Shown piece after piece: positions 1 through 13,185 of a DNA stretch of 64,000 nucleotides (the stretch's first letter is position 1; each line of letters begins with the position of its first letter). The notes beneath the pieces were generated by a model that did not search any database, was not told the origin of the DNA, and worked only from the letters and a program-made list of their open reading frames with translations. Origin of the DNA: Lanius collurio (taxonomy: Eukaryota > Chordata > Aves > Passeriformes > Laniidae); the NCBI GenBank assembly GCA_020086605.1, contig JACBWW010000004.1, forward strand, positions 24,486,897 through 24,550,896. Reading direction: 5' to 3'. The translations under genes and the position numbers were made by a program.

Positions 1-3000
1 TCATGTATTGTGAGCTCGTGTTGAAAACCACTGTATAGTGACTAATTCTATTAGAGAGAACATATCTCCTCCTCCTCACTCATTTCCAGTGGATAAGCCC
101 ATGCTAATGAATTCGACATTCAGTGTTCTGAGAACCAGTGGTTAGCAACCTACAGAAAAACCTTCTTTGGAGCCAAGGAAAAATATGTTTTGCATATCTG
201 TCATAAGAGAAAGCATTTATTTTTTAATCCAAAAGGGTAATGCCTTTACCATCAGCAAGAGAATTTTTAAAGCTAGTATTTGTTCCTGACATACAAATCC
301 TTTAATGGCAAGTTGTGTATGAAGCTGTGTACTACAAGCTTAGGGGACCATCCACGCACACGCAGATTCTTTCAAGACCAGAGTTTTAGGGGTTTTCCAA
401 TCATCATCCTAGCACACATCTAAAAGTCACTGTGTCACTGGTGCTGGCAGCTTGTCTTAGCTCAATATGCAAAACTTCGCTTTGGGTTCTGAGCAATGTG
501 ACAAGGAGTTTAGATGAAGCTTTTTTTAGGGGATAGATTATTTTTTTTTCTGTATTATACAAGGGTCTGCTGTTACCTTTGATTCTTCCTGTATGGCACC
601 TGGTATGAAATGACTGAATTATGTACAGAGGGGCTGATTTTTCTGGTATTTTCTGGAAGCTAAGATATTGTGTACAAAACCACCAGACCTTAGGAGAATC
701 ACACGTCATGAGTTATTGCACACTCATAACTTATTATTTCTTTTCTTACTCAATGACCCAGATAAAGCAATACTAACATTAGTATCATTTAAAGACAGAT
801 TTTGACGTAAAGGGATAGTTTCAAGTAAGAACTATGTACATTCTGTTTCTAAATCAGAGATATAGGCATACACTCTTACCATGTTGAAATCAAAGATTTG
901 ACTGAGAGTAAAAGAAGTATGCAACCTGAACTGAGATAAAGGAAAATATATTCCATAGAATTCAGCTGAGTTTCAGCACTTTCAGAATATTGGAAACATT
1001 TTAAGAGTTTCAGAGTTGGAGTATATATATTCACCTTTCCAAAAAAATGTATAAATGAAATGACACATGCCAAGTATCTTCATGTATCTCTAGCCACATA
1101 GTATAACTCTTCATTGAAGGCAAAGCAGAGAAAAAAAAATCTGGATATACTTACAGTATAAACATCTAAAAGTCATAATTTATATATTTTAAAGCTATGT
1201 CCAGATAAACACAAGTTTCTTATGCCAATCTGTGTTGAAAGAAGAATGAAAACAAGGTTGAATTTGTGTACAGAAAGTTGAGCCCAAACTTGTTTTTAGC
1301 TTCACTCTACTTAGCATCCAGTTGCTGTACCAACTGCAGTAGCAACTGCTTGGCTTGGAGCCCTCTTTTGCTTCTCTTTGTTTTGATATGACTGACATGG
1401 CATTATGTTAAAAGTTCTTTCTTTTTGAATAGCTGGTTTGGAGATTGTGCAGAAGTTTTTAAATATTCTCTAAAAAAAGAGAGAGGGAAAACCTAAAGGT
1501 AAAACCACCCATTGTCTGTAGTATGGGTTGTATCTCCCCAGCCCCTGAAAAAGCCACAACATTTTCTTTGAAACTGTTGCCTCAGTACATACAGGTTTCT
1601 TTATGTGAACGGTGTCCAGTTCTGAACATTGTCACCCATCAAATATGGAAGCCATTTAAATATTCTACAGAGCAATAAAATTCCATTTCTGATCTGCTTG
1701 GTAACTGGCATTACTTCCAGATTACTCAGTGATAAATGTGTAGCAAGAGCTCTCCTTTCTGATTTGGAAACAAAAAAGCCCTTCCACTCCAAGATATTAC
1801 TTTGTTATCCCACTATCAGTCTGAGAACGAACAACAGCCATTTATCAGAGCATCTGTTTACCAGCCTCTTCTTGTTTCATTTAAAGTCAATACCAGAACT
1901 GCCTTAGTATGCAATGTCACAGCAAAACTTGCTCTGGTTCTGGTCAGCTGCTGATACCTAAAAACAAACCTGCATGGCTTTTTACATTTGCAGGAAATAT
2001 AAGAGCAAAAAGACAAGTATAGCAAGTGGAGAGAAATGTGACCTTCTTCTGTAGCATCTCAAAAAACCTTACCAGCACTGTAAATCCAAATTGTCTTCTT
2101 GCTGAACTGTTGTGAAGGATACTTTGCCTTTCTGATTCCTGGCTGATCCCTGTGTTTCCATTGGAGTACCATCCTGTACTTGGCCTTGTGTACTGGTAAT
2201 AATCACCCACCTTCCTAATCCAACCCAACACCTGTAGTTCTGTAAATCTGTATTTCTGCATCGTGTAATGCACAACTCTTCAGAGATACTATGGTTTATC
2301 CCCCAAAGTAGAGTTCACTAGCTAACACTCTGTGTTAGCTACTCAGCTAGTATTCAGCTGGCTGATAGAGACACATTATGCCATATAAATAACCTGATAA
2401 AATGGTCAAATACCATTTTGTTACTGACAGTGGCAAAAAGCACCCTGCCAAAACAAATAGGGCCAGGATCTCATCATAAATGTATTTCAGCCATTTAAGT
2501 GGGAGACAAGTATGTGAAGTCCTTTTTTAAAACAAAACTCACCATATCATAGTGATACTTAATGATTTTTCAGAGTGAGGAAAGGAACTCTAGTCCTTCA
2601 GGCTCTTGGGAATACCAGAGAGACTTGCAAGCATAAACATAAAGTTTTAAGGAAGCTTTAACTAGCACACAAATCAATATTTTGCACACAGGAGAGTTTT
2701 CCATTGAGCATTTAAATACAGGGATTTAGTTCCCTAAATATAAACAGCCATTACTGAAAAACTGGGTTAATAAAAATATGTCTTGAAAAGTATTTGAAAT
2801 ACAAGTTGGGTTTTTTTTTTTTTGCAGTCCATCATGTGCCACTCAGTGCTCTTAGCCCAAAATGAAACTGGAAGTCTGTTTCCCTGAAAAATGCAGAGAG
2901 CCTGCTACAACTTTCGTCTGTGTCTGCCAGAAAACTCTGACTGGGAGATTTAATGGCTGCCGGTTCCGCATATGTTTCTGTCAACGTGATCCTCAGCTCC

Positions 3001-6000
3001 AACTGTGTCTTACAGAGAAATGCTTGAACACATGAGAGCTACAGCTGAGCTGCACAATGACAAAGGCAAAGCTGACACAGTGATCTGGTTTTAGAACAGA
3101 GATAATATCTTAATTCATTATCTAGAATAGAAAATATACTGCTTGAATAGGATGCCCTGATTCATAGCTGGATTGCCATCATGTATGCTTTTTACATAAG
3201 GGAGCAAATAGATTGGATAAGGCTCTATTAATTATTATCTGTTAATTTATTCTAAGGGCTATATTGCATGAATTCACAGAATGAAGTTGGGTCCAACTTG
3301 CTTTACTGTGTTGCTGGTTCACCAGCTCTACTTCTCAGTCAAAATTCCTTTATTTTTCTCTGTATGGAAACTCCTCATCTCATTAATAGTTAAGCAAACA
3401 TTAAGGATTGCCTACAATATTCTCTAAGCCTTTAAGAAAGATACATATCACATTCCTTATCTTCACTCATTCCTTTCAAAGGTGCGGGTTTACAAATGCA
3501 GAGCTCGGCAAAAGAAGCTTGATAGTTTAATAAATCTTTTGAGAAAAGACCATCAAATATGATTCAAAAGCAGGCAAACTCAGCAGCTTGGGCTGACATT
3601 TTGTTTTTATTTCAAATCAAAACCTGGTTCATAAACTTGCAACAAATAAATCCAGCTGTCATACCTTTCTAATCTCTCTGCCTACTGATAATGAAAAGAG
3701 AAGCATCTTCTTGGGCAGAGCAGGTGTTAGGAAAAAAGGAGCCAGTCTGAGCCCCAAGCCCAGTACGTGGTTATGTCCCTGCTGGGTTAAGTTACGAAGA
3801 AATCCAAATCATTCAGTATGTGGGTGAAAGAAGGGAGAGGCCATGCCTTTCTTTCTCCTTAGGCTCCTCATGAGACTGACATTGCCCCTCCTTTTTGAAT
3901 ATGGTTATCAGCAAATCCATCTCAGAACAGCAACTAAGGGATATTCATGACGACAGCAGCTGCAAAGTTGTTAAAAATATACAAAATTCCATTGTGTGGG
4001 TGGAAAGATTGCCCTTGCTGAACAGAAAGAGAAATCCTAGCACCCTGATGTTTTTGGCCTCAGCTTGCTCTATTTTGACACATAGTCTAGAAACCCCAAT
4101 CCAGGCTGTGCTTGTTGTCCTGAAATCTTTTAAATACAATGTTTAAAAATAAAAATGTGAGGCTACAATTTTTTTTCCCCTCTTGAACAAGGCTCTCATG
4201 TTCAGAGATGAGACAAGAGAAATGATTTTTCCACCTGCTATCAATACACCAGGCCAAGCTGCCTGGGGTGGCTAAAAAAAAGCATTCCACAACTCCGCAT
4301 GGATTTCAGTGGATTGCTTAGCAGAGCCAAGATTTGCAGCTTTCAGCTGCTCCTGTGCATTTGTGTGGCAAAGTGCACAGAAAATGCCATGCCAACCATT
4401 CCTTCAGAGCAGATGGGGAAAGGCATATTTACTATTCATCACAAAACCTGTTATATATGTTTAAATCATATTTATAAAAACAATTTTCTGCCATTTATTG
4501 AACAGCTACTAAGCTGAACCTCTGCTCAGCAGTATGTGACTACAAAATCAGGGTTTTACTTTCTCTCCAGGATCCAGGTGGACAATGAATGACATTGACC
4601 ACAACACGCTCCCAACTGAAACTCTGACTTCTAGCAGTCTTGCTGACAGCTAAAATTTTCTAATACTTTATGGTTCTGTATTTCTGAAAATGAAGTTAAT
4701 TACAACTGATACAGAATGTGATATCTAAAAGTGGAAATTGTTTTGCTTAGCCTAGCTTATTTTTCCATAGTGAAGTAAGCTACCCATAGAAATGCACTCA
4801 AACCAAACTAAGAGAGGTACCACATGTAACTATCATTACTCAAAGCTGTATTTTGCTTTCTAGCCATATATCCAGTATATCCAATTCTATCCATATATCC
4901 ATATCTGTAACTTAATATTGAAAAAGATTCGAGTCCCTTGTCCTCTCCAAAAGCTTCTGAAAACACTTAAAGATATTTTAAAAGAAGTATCTTAGGAATC
5001 AAATCATATTTTCTACCATTGAATGTAAACAACACTTGAAAATATGTGTAACTTAACAGTCATTTTCCCTTGTTCTGAGACAAAGGTAATGACTGTTAGA
5101 TTTCTTGTGCATGTAGTGAAGAAACAGTAAATAAATAGCTATGCATCCTCTCAAAATCACTGCTGCACTCTGCAATTATCTTTCTCATCCATCATAAAGC
5201 TAATACACAAGTGACTTAAAATATCAAGCACGTGAACACAGCCCAGTTCTGTGGTTTCACAGTTGCTGGGGTGTTGGCTGCAGGAGGCAGTGCTGCAGAA
5301 TGAACGAGCACTGTGGTACCTGCCTGCATGGGCTCTCCTTGCACTTTACTCAGGGTTGTGCTGGGGTTTTTACCCAGCAAACTCTCAGTATCCCTGTTGC
5401 ATTTTCATCTTCCACTGAAATCACTGAAGGGGTTTGAGATAGCAAGAGACTCTGTTCCCTGTGAGTCAACCTGAGGTTCCACTCCTAGTAAAGACTCCTT
5501 TTTACATTATTGTAAATTTTTAATTACTGATAACAATGTTATTAGCACATTGCAGCTATTCCATTTTATATTCTGCACTATATTCTCCACTGATCTATTT
5601 TGTATTTCTCTAATTCCTGTGTTTGTCTCTAGTTTGAGGAAATTTTCTAGTGAATGAATTTATAACCATTAGGTCTTAGTCTTTTATAAGCTGGATTGTA
5701 TGCCTTCTCTATTTCAGTTACTTGTATTTTCATTCATTTCTTGCAATATCTGCAGTGTTTTCACTTTAAACAGCAAAACTTCTTGATGTTTCTGAAAGAT
5801 TCATTTTAAAGCAAGAAATAAAAATAGCTTCAGACACCATCTTGTGTCCTCAAGAAACTACCATTTGTTTACAGTTAAGAATCATGACAGCAGCTGCTTG
5901 CAGTTCAGGATCACACTGATTATTATGCCACGCTATCATAAGAATATTTCCTCTGCTTGTATTACAGATATATTAGAGCTATCAGTCAGAATGAAAATGT

Positions 6001-8265
6001 CTGCATGAAAACTCTGATGAATTAAATCGGTACTGACACCTAAGACTTGACACCTAAAATAGTGAGAGAAACTGTGATAGAAGCACTCAGAGAAATAATA
6101 CACTTCTTATGAAAAAAAGAGACCCTAAAGAGCAGGAAGACTGTTTCCCCAGGAGCAGCAGCACTGCAAAAGCATGGTTTCCTGTAGATTTGTAACCTTT
6201 ATCCCAATCTCTCTCCTACTGCTTACCTTATTATGATGATTACAGCTCCTTCTGTCTCCCTTTGAACCCTCCACTGAGGAAGAGACACTGTGAGCTGTGG
6301 CCTGTTACCAGCTGCACTTGCACTGATTGGCCATGAAGTTATTATTAAATAGACAGTAAGTCTGGCAGTGGGAGCTCTTATTTTGTCTTCCCTCCGCTAA
6401 TTTTCTCAGAACTTCTAGGCTAGTAATTGTGTCTGGTATTTTTCTATCCTTTTTGAAATCACTCTTTAGATTAAAAAACTGTTAGGTGAGGGATAGGCTC
6501 TGTAGGTAGATGTTCTGCTGACATAAACCAATTGCCTTGAGGAAACCAGTCTAAGAAATTGTACTTTTGGCAAGACAGATACAATACTGTTAAACTGGAA
6601 TGGTTCAGGAGTTAAATGTTACAAAAATAATTTCCAGTAATCACCTAGCATTTAGCTAGTCTATTTTGAATGGTACAAAGATAAGAACTCATGATTTATC
6701 TTATTCATATAAGCAGAGCCAGAAATTAGCAGAACTTCAATGGGAATGTTACAGAAATGTCAGTCTATTGTCTGAGGTTGATATCACAGGGTAAAATGGA
6801 GTTGAATAACCTAGCCAGCGTCACCAGTAGAGCTGGAGGCTTCTTACCTTCCACCAAAGAATTTAGAGTGATTCAGCTTCTTGTGATTTTCCAAGAACAA
6901 AGGACATGCACAAACTGGATGGGCTGGTGGTAGAGCCAAGCATAATGCACAAGGAGTAATTTTAAGGATATGGTACATATTGCTCCTCTGATACATCTTG
7001 ATATTCATCACTCCTGCAGCCAGCATGAACTTCACTTCTGTTGTCAAAGCTGTGTCATGCTCTAAAGTAAGAGATGTCTATTTTAAATCAGTCACGGCCC
7101 AGAAGAAGGCAAGGCTGTGAAGTGACCTCTGAAAAGTCACAACTTTACACTGTGTAAAGTTGATGTACATACCTTGTATGACCTCCATTTTACTACCTTC
7201 CTCTCCTCAAAAGAGAGCACAAATTTATTTCAATACCAAAATTTGATCAAAGGTAGTAGGCATGATCCTGGAAGATATAAGTAACTTAATATGTTCAGGC
7301 TCAAAAGTAATTCTAGGAGCAGATCACCATACAGAGTGAAGTGACTTACAGAAATGAGTGTTGAAAGAGAAGGAATCCAAAGAGCTACTGATGAAAGACA
7401 GACTGAAGTCAGGAAAGTTTAAGACTTTGAAGAATGAGGAGAAGACAGAAACTGAAGGAAGAAGCTGAAATGTCAGGGAAACATGAAGAGTAGCCTTAAG
7501 TATTTAATGAAGATTACTTTAGTACCAAGGACCTGGAGACAGAAAAAGTGCAAATCTTCTCATGTATCATGTAATTTATAACACAGGAGACTGAGATTTG
7601 GATAAAGGCCATGGCAGGAACAGAGAGATCATAAATTGTGAGATAATGTTGATATTGGTTTGCATCACAAAGTATTATATCAGAACCAGCTTATACATCT
7701 GTACATATGAATATATGTAAGAATGATTCTTAAAAAAGTAAATACAGATACTGCCCCAAGTAAAACTTCGTTAACTTAAATACATGACCTTTACAAGATG
7801 TACAGGGAGTGAATACAAAAGCTAAACTTTCCCAATGTGTCATCTCAGCTTCCAGCAGTCTGCACTTTAAAGATTTCCTGAACCGGAGGATAGACAGAGG
7901 TGATTGTATTCCAAGTCCCAAACAACTTTGCTTCCACAAATCAGTCAAATTAAGGGTTTTCTCACTGAGGGCATAAAGATGTTTCTTAACAAAAATAATT
8001 CTAAGGTTTTGCAGAAAAATGCACAATTACCTAATGTGGCTATTTTAAATAAGTTGCTTTTGATGTGAAGTCAATATTAATAAAAAATAAACTTTAAGAA
8101 AAAATATGTTACGACTATTTTCCCCTTAATATGTTCTATTAGTGTTTCCTTTGCTGTTGTACTTACTATTCTAAGGTTCTTGCCCACTGAACCGGGGGAA
8201 CATTTCCATTTTCAACAGCTGTCACAACTTGGGGAAACATACTTCAAGAATAAGTTTTCCTTTTT
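1..8265. other. Gene-free AT-rich intergenic DNA
   Basis: I find no recognisable gene. Open frames here are 110 codons or shorter, lack family resemblance and show no convincing splice-linked partners. The stretch holds scattered A/T runs and one notable 23-bp palindrome at 7140-7162. It lies 27-35 kb downstream of the GJD2 stop codon, so it could hold distal regulatory DNA, but nothing in the sequence alone proves that. Confidence 0.6.
7140..7162. repeat. 23-bp perfect palindrome (11-bp arms, 1-nt centre)
   Basis: The left arm CAACTTTACAC (7140-7150) and right arm GTGTAAAGTTG (7152-7162) are exact reverse complements around a single T at 7151. It could be a dimeric transcription-factor site or simply a chance palindrome. 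No transposon ends surround it. Confidence 0.75.
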
Positions 8266-9172
8266 TCACAGAATCACAAACTGGATAAGGCTGGAAAGGG
8301 CTACAGTGGGTCATCTGGTCCAGCCTCCTTGCCCAAGCAAGAGCTTCCTAGAGGACATTGCATGGGATTGCTTCCAGATGACTCTTTAATATTTCCAGTG
8401 AGGTAAATGCCACAACCTCTCTCTGCAACCTGCTTCAGTGCTCAGTGATATACATAGAGTAAAGGCTTTTTTCTTATTATTCATGCAAAACTTTCTACCC
8501 ATTTTCTTTTGTCCTCTTGCTTGGCACCACCAAGAAGAGCCTGGCACAATCCTCCCTTCAGATACAGATAGATATCAATAAGGTCCCTTCTCAGTCATCT
8601 GTTCTCAAGATTGAACAGGTCAAGCTCTCTCAGCCTTTCCTCACAGGAGAGGCTCCAGACCCCAAATCATTTCTGCTGCCCTCCACCAGACCTGCTCCAG
8701 GATTCCATGTCTCTTTTGTTGAGGAGCCCAGAACTTCACACAGTATTCCAGATGTGGCCTCACCAGGGCTGAGTACAGGGGCAGGATCACCTCCCTTGAC
8801 CTGCAGGCAATGCTCCTCCTAGTGCAGCAAATCTAATCATTGGCCTTCTTGTCCACCAGGGCACACTGCTGGCTCATGGACATCTTGCTGTCCATCAGGA
8901 TCCCCAGGTCTTTCTCCATAGAGCTGTTTTTCAGTAGGCCTGCAGCCAGCCAGTATTGGTGCATGGGGTTATTCTTCCCAAGGTGCAGGACTCTGCACTT
9001 ACCTTTGCTGAATTTCAGAAGGATCTTCTCTGCCCATCTCTCCACTCTGTAGAGGTCCTTCTACAGGGCTGCAGAGCCCTCTGGGGTATCAGCCACTCCT
9101 CCCACTGTGTCACCTGTGAACTTGCTGAGGAGAGATCTGCACCTACATCCAAGTCATTGATGAATGGTTAAA
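8266..9172 (-). mobile_element. CR1 LINE fragment, 3' part, minus orientation
   Basis: This is a 5'-truncated copy of the avian non-LTR retrotransposon CR1. Read on the minus strand it runs from about 9172 down to about 8266. It begins in the late reverse-transcriptase region, and an open stretch at 8833-9045 contains the motif KCRVLHLGKNNPMHQYWL, which is typical of the C-terminal part of CR1 ORF2. It ends with a CR1-type 3' tail; on the plus strand this appears as the start 'cacagaatcacaaactgg' at about 8269. Stops and frameshifts break the reading frame, so it is an inactive fossil. The oddities are only those of age: the 8-bp tail repeats typical of CR1 are barely recognisable. Class assignment is strong; the subfamily is not determined. 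Confidence 0.88.
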
Positions 9173-12100
9173 CAATAGCATGTCATGACAGTTTATACTT
9201 TACTGTTTAAATAAAAGGGGTTTTTTAAGTGTAGAGAAAACTCCAGTCAAATGTTCTGTTTTATAAACATTTTAGAACTTTTTTATTAAAAAAAAACTCA
9301 AAACATTTCATTTTTACATCTAGAAATCATTTGCACAAACTTCAAAGTGAGAACAGCACAATAATATGGAAGACAGGTGTTGGGAGCATACTCTCCTGAG
9401 TGCATTAAAATCTTAGCTGTAATGGAGAGAAAAATATGGAAAAAATAAACCAGCTACTTCTTAAGGGATGCCCAAGAGACAGTCACAGCTATTAAACTAG
9501 ATGGAGGGCAGAATTTGAGAGTCGTTTGCTTTGAAAAGGAAATTCAAGACTCGTGAAAGGAAGGGGTCAATTAAGGATATGGTGACCACAAAGCTCTAGA
9601 TCTAATCCAAAGATTTCACCCCAGTCACAGTAAATTTCAGAAAAATGCACAGGTGTGAAGCAGTGAAGAATAAATAGAAAACAATAACCAGTGTTTTATG
9701 ACTGACCCCAATGGACTCCAAAACAGAACTTCCTTTTACTTTATGGCAGTGCCTTAAAAAATAAAAAGGATAAGTTGTCTCCTTTCTCAAATAAAAGCAA
9801 TGGTGGAACTGGGTTGCATTAATGATTTCTTCATCTGAGAAGCCCAGAAGCCCAGAAGTCTACACAAAACAAAAAAAAAAAATATCATTGAAGAATTTTT
9901 ATTTTTAATTTTCCAAAACATAGGCTTGTATGAGAAAAAAATCCAAATAATATATATTCTAGGTGCATTTAATTATTTATACTTATACTGGTCATTTTTT
10001 GTCAACAACAGGTGGAGTGTTGGAGCCTTACAGCCTGTACTGCCAAGGTGGTTATCTATACATTGTCATTCAGTGTCACAGAGAGCATCCAAGAAATGTG
10101 ATTCAGTAACATTTAGATGGCTCAGTCCCCAGCAGACCTTGGTTACGCCACTTTACGTAAATGAACATAAGCAGATATGACAGTGAAACTCCTGCTTTAC
10201 CAGACGCTAAGGAAAAATCTATTGTTAGGCAAAAGACTGTATTATAAGGCAGCATAAATCCATCTGTGTTGTTCTACTTATGTGGTACAAATGCAAAAGG
10301 AGTGTGGCACATCATCAAGTTTCATGTCATTTACTGTGGGAGCAGCTGCACCCCATCCAAACTAAAAGAAACCTGAAAGTGTCACCATCAGCATATGAGA
10401 ACTACAAACCCTTAGCTCAGATGTTGTATAAAAATGAAAGCAGGCTTGAAGGGTGATGAAATGGTGAGCAAATGTACAATTTTACACCTCCTGAAATGCT
10501 ATTTTCTTTTCAAGAAAGATATTGGTAAAAATTTTAATTTTGTCACTTCTTATTTAATCAGCTTCAGCCTCATGGCTACTGAAAAAGGTCACAGTTATTC
10601 TAGGCCCATCATTTTTTTTATAACTGACCATTCATAATAGTCACTCAAACAGACTCTATTTCATGTACCTACTAGATGACTTTCTCCTTCTGGTAGACAT
10701 AATAGAAGGTTCACGTTGTTAGTCTATGTCTCTATCTTCTCTGGGAAAAGCAAATAGGTTGTCAGAAGCAAATCAGAGCAGAAATAAATTACCATAGTCC
10801 ATATAGTTTACTGCAAACCAAGCTGGACATTACATTTAGGGCTCTGGGTTTTTTCCCTCTCCTTGTGTTAAATGCTAAGAGCAGAGAATGCTTAGCTAAT
10901 CTGTACTTCTGAACTAGTGTGTCAAAACTGTCAGAAGCGATACAGGAGCAAAAATTTGTATTCTCCTGATTAGATGTTCCAAACTCTGACCTTTCCATAA
11001 GCCACTCTTAAAGTCACCCATGTACCCCTCGTTCTCTCTTCTCTCCTGCGTTAAACTTCTGGCCCATCTCCAGAGCAGAGACTGCAGAGTAAGGATGAAT
11101 AAAGTGATCTCCTTCAAGTGAATTCTTTTATATGGGTTGAATTTAAGGCTCACAGTGGATTGCCTTTCTAGTGCATGATAATTCTGGGATATGAATCAAC
11201 CCTTCTGCAGCCACAGGGAAAAACAAAGGATAGGAATGCAACAGATGAAGAAATACTCTCCTTTTTTAACCCACTTTTTCAATGGAGAAGTATGGACTGT
11301 TTTTTAATTTCTTGATGTCCTGACTGACAAATTCCAGGTTGCACTTAAAAAAGTGGAAAGCACAACTTGAAATTAATGGAAACACTTAAAATGCACTAAA
11401 ACTGCTAATTACCCTGAATGACGGAACAATGTGAAAAGAACAAGAAAAAAGTAAAGAAATGGTTCTGTAGTAAGCTAAAAATTAAAGTGATGCCTCTCAT
11501 CTCAAAATAAAGAGGAATAAAAATACTCTGTGTCTTATTCGCAATGTTTTTCCTTCCATTTGCTGTAAATGTTTTTTTGAACACTTATACATGCAACAAA
11601 TAAACAATAGAACTTTCAAAGTTCACCAATACAATTGTTAATTTAATTTATATGGTAAGTCAGAGCATAACAGTATCTTTGTTTAATGAACACAGTACAT
11701 TTGTGCACTTCATATGTAGCAAACTGTTTGAAAACTGTAAGTTATGCAGACAAGTAATTTCATTGATATCATGTAACACAGGAGTTCCAGACTTTCTGTG
11801 TCCCCTCATGCAGAAAACTAAGGATTTAAACTCACCAGATAATGAATTCTAGCATATTATGTCCTCTTTGCAAAAGCTGAGCTTCAAGGCTGTTTTTAAC
11901 TGCAAATCCAGATTTCAGCTCTCCCTCATTCTTCAGTTTCACATCATTTTGACTGCAGCCACAAACAATTAGTGTTTATATTTGCATACCAATAGTCCTA
12001 CAAAACAGAATAGAAATAATTGTGCTTCTCACTTTTCAAGCTGATCTGCAGTGGGCAAGAAGTTTTCTTTTTAGCAGCAGCCAAGTTTTTCTTGAATGCA

Positions 12101-12490
12101 GTATAGTTCCAGCCCACGACACAGCCTTATGAGGCTGTCTAGGTTTTACCTCATAAACTCACAAATTGAAGCTCCATCAATGGAGCTTTACAAGCCAAAG
12201 GCAAGCAGCATATCTCTTTTCCATAATAATTCCTGATTAATCTAATGTATGTAAGCAGCAGTAAGGCCCCTATCCAATCTCAATAACTTCATTTGTTAAT
12301 GAGGTGTTCAAATCCTGTGATGCACTTTGCTAGAGTTTTGTCATTGGCACCTGTGAGACCAAAACCAGTCCATGCATCAAACATTGATATAAATTTTGCT
12401 CATTATAAGGAAGCTACAACCAAAGAAGCCTCCCTGAAGAGTGGGATTTTGAAATGAAAGTCAAACTGTTGATTAGATAAAGGGAAACCA
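9173..12490. other. Gene-free intergenic DNA with two adjacent hairpins
   Basis: No gene is recognised. Open frames are short and unlike known families. The only structure I can point to is a pair of perfect inverted repeats at 12121-12188, just before the LTR-like element. Confidence 0.55.
12121..12188. repeat. Two adjacent perfect inverted repeats
   Basis: The first hairpin has arms ACAGCCT (12121-12127) and AGGCTGT (12132-12138) with a 4-nt loop. The second has arms AAGCTCCAT (12169-12177) and ATGGAGCTT (12180-12188) with a 2-nt loop. A smaller AGGT/ACCT pair lies between them. They start about 350 bases before the LTR-like element. No T-run follows, and rho-independent termination does not apply in a bird. 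Confidence 0.7.
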
Positions 12491-12499
12491 TTCTTCAGT

Positions 12500-13185
12500 C
12501 ATCTCAGGCTGAGGGAAAGGTAGGCATCCACTAAAGGCCAAAGCCACCAGCTGCAGCTATCCCTAGCTGAGTTTGGGGTATGTGGGGGAAAGCACAGCTC
12601 ACAGAAGCCAGGGTTACACAGACTCCCCCAGCCGAGGGGGGAGGAGGAGGTTTTGGGTGCATGGTGCAACCTCTGGTGAGGCAATAAACACCCATCCACC
12701 ATCACACAAACTGGCCCAGCTATGGAACCCCCAACCCCACAGGGCACAGCCACGGGACTTCCCCGTGAGAGTCTTGGCCCCACAGGACTGCATGTGGTGC
12801 AACAGACCCAGAGTCTGCTGTGAGAGACTGCATCCCATGCCAGGGGGACATGGCTGGAGATCCCTACCTAGCCTGGGCATATAAACCCATTAGACTCTAT
12901 GCTTCCTGGGGGGACCCTCATCACCAAGAAGATCAGCTGGAGAGGAACAATGGAACATCTCAGGATCCATGGAGGGGTGATATTTTCCTTATTCTGTCTC
13001 TGTCACTCTTTCTGTCCCCCTTCCCCACCCCATCTCCCATCTTCTAATTTCTTTCTCTCTCTCTCTCTCTCTGGCTCATACTTACCATCAAATAAAACCC
13101 TTACTATTGTCACTGGCATATGGTCTTGTTTGCACCTTAATTCAGGCAGAGGCATTTCTAAGAACCATAGAACTGGATCATAACA
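12500..13185 (+). mobile_element. Solo LTR-like endogenous retrovirus element
   Basis: The stretch is GC-richer than its surroundings and is organised like a retroviral LTR in plus orientation. A GC-rich U3-like part is followed by a TATA box (TATAAA, 12880-12885), an R-like segment, a pyrimidine tract with a (CT)n run (13054-13072) and an AATAAA signal (13091-13096). A short U5-like tail of about 90 bases follows. No internal gag, pol or env sequence flanks it, so it is most likely a solo LTR left by recombination. I could not find convincing target-site duplications, so both ends are approximate (uncertain by some tens of bases). The family is not identified with certainty; an ERVL-type avian LTR is the best guess. 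Confidence 0.62.
13054..13072. repeat. (CT)n microsatellite inside the LTR-like element
   Basis: A pure CT run of about nine units sits in a longer pyrimidine-rich tract between the TATA box and the polyA signal of the LTR-like element. Confidence 0.85.

Noticed and set aside
2069..2275. Possible minus-strand exon ending at a CTG|GTAAGG donor
   Set aside because: It is tempting because of the good donor and polar peptide, but there is no recognisable family, no matched acceptor and no partner exons in the region.
12573..12884. About 100-codon overlapping frames in the LTR-like element
   Set aside because: Frames are open on both strands because of GC content in the U3-like region. No viral or host protein is recognised.
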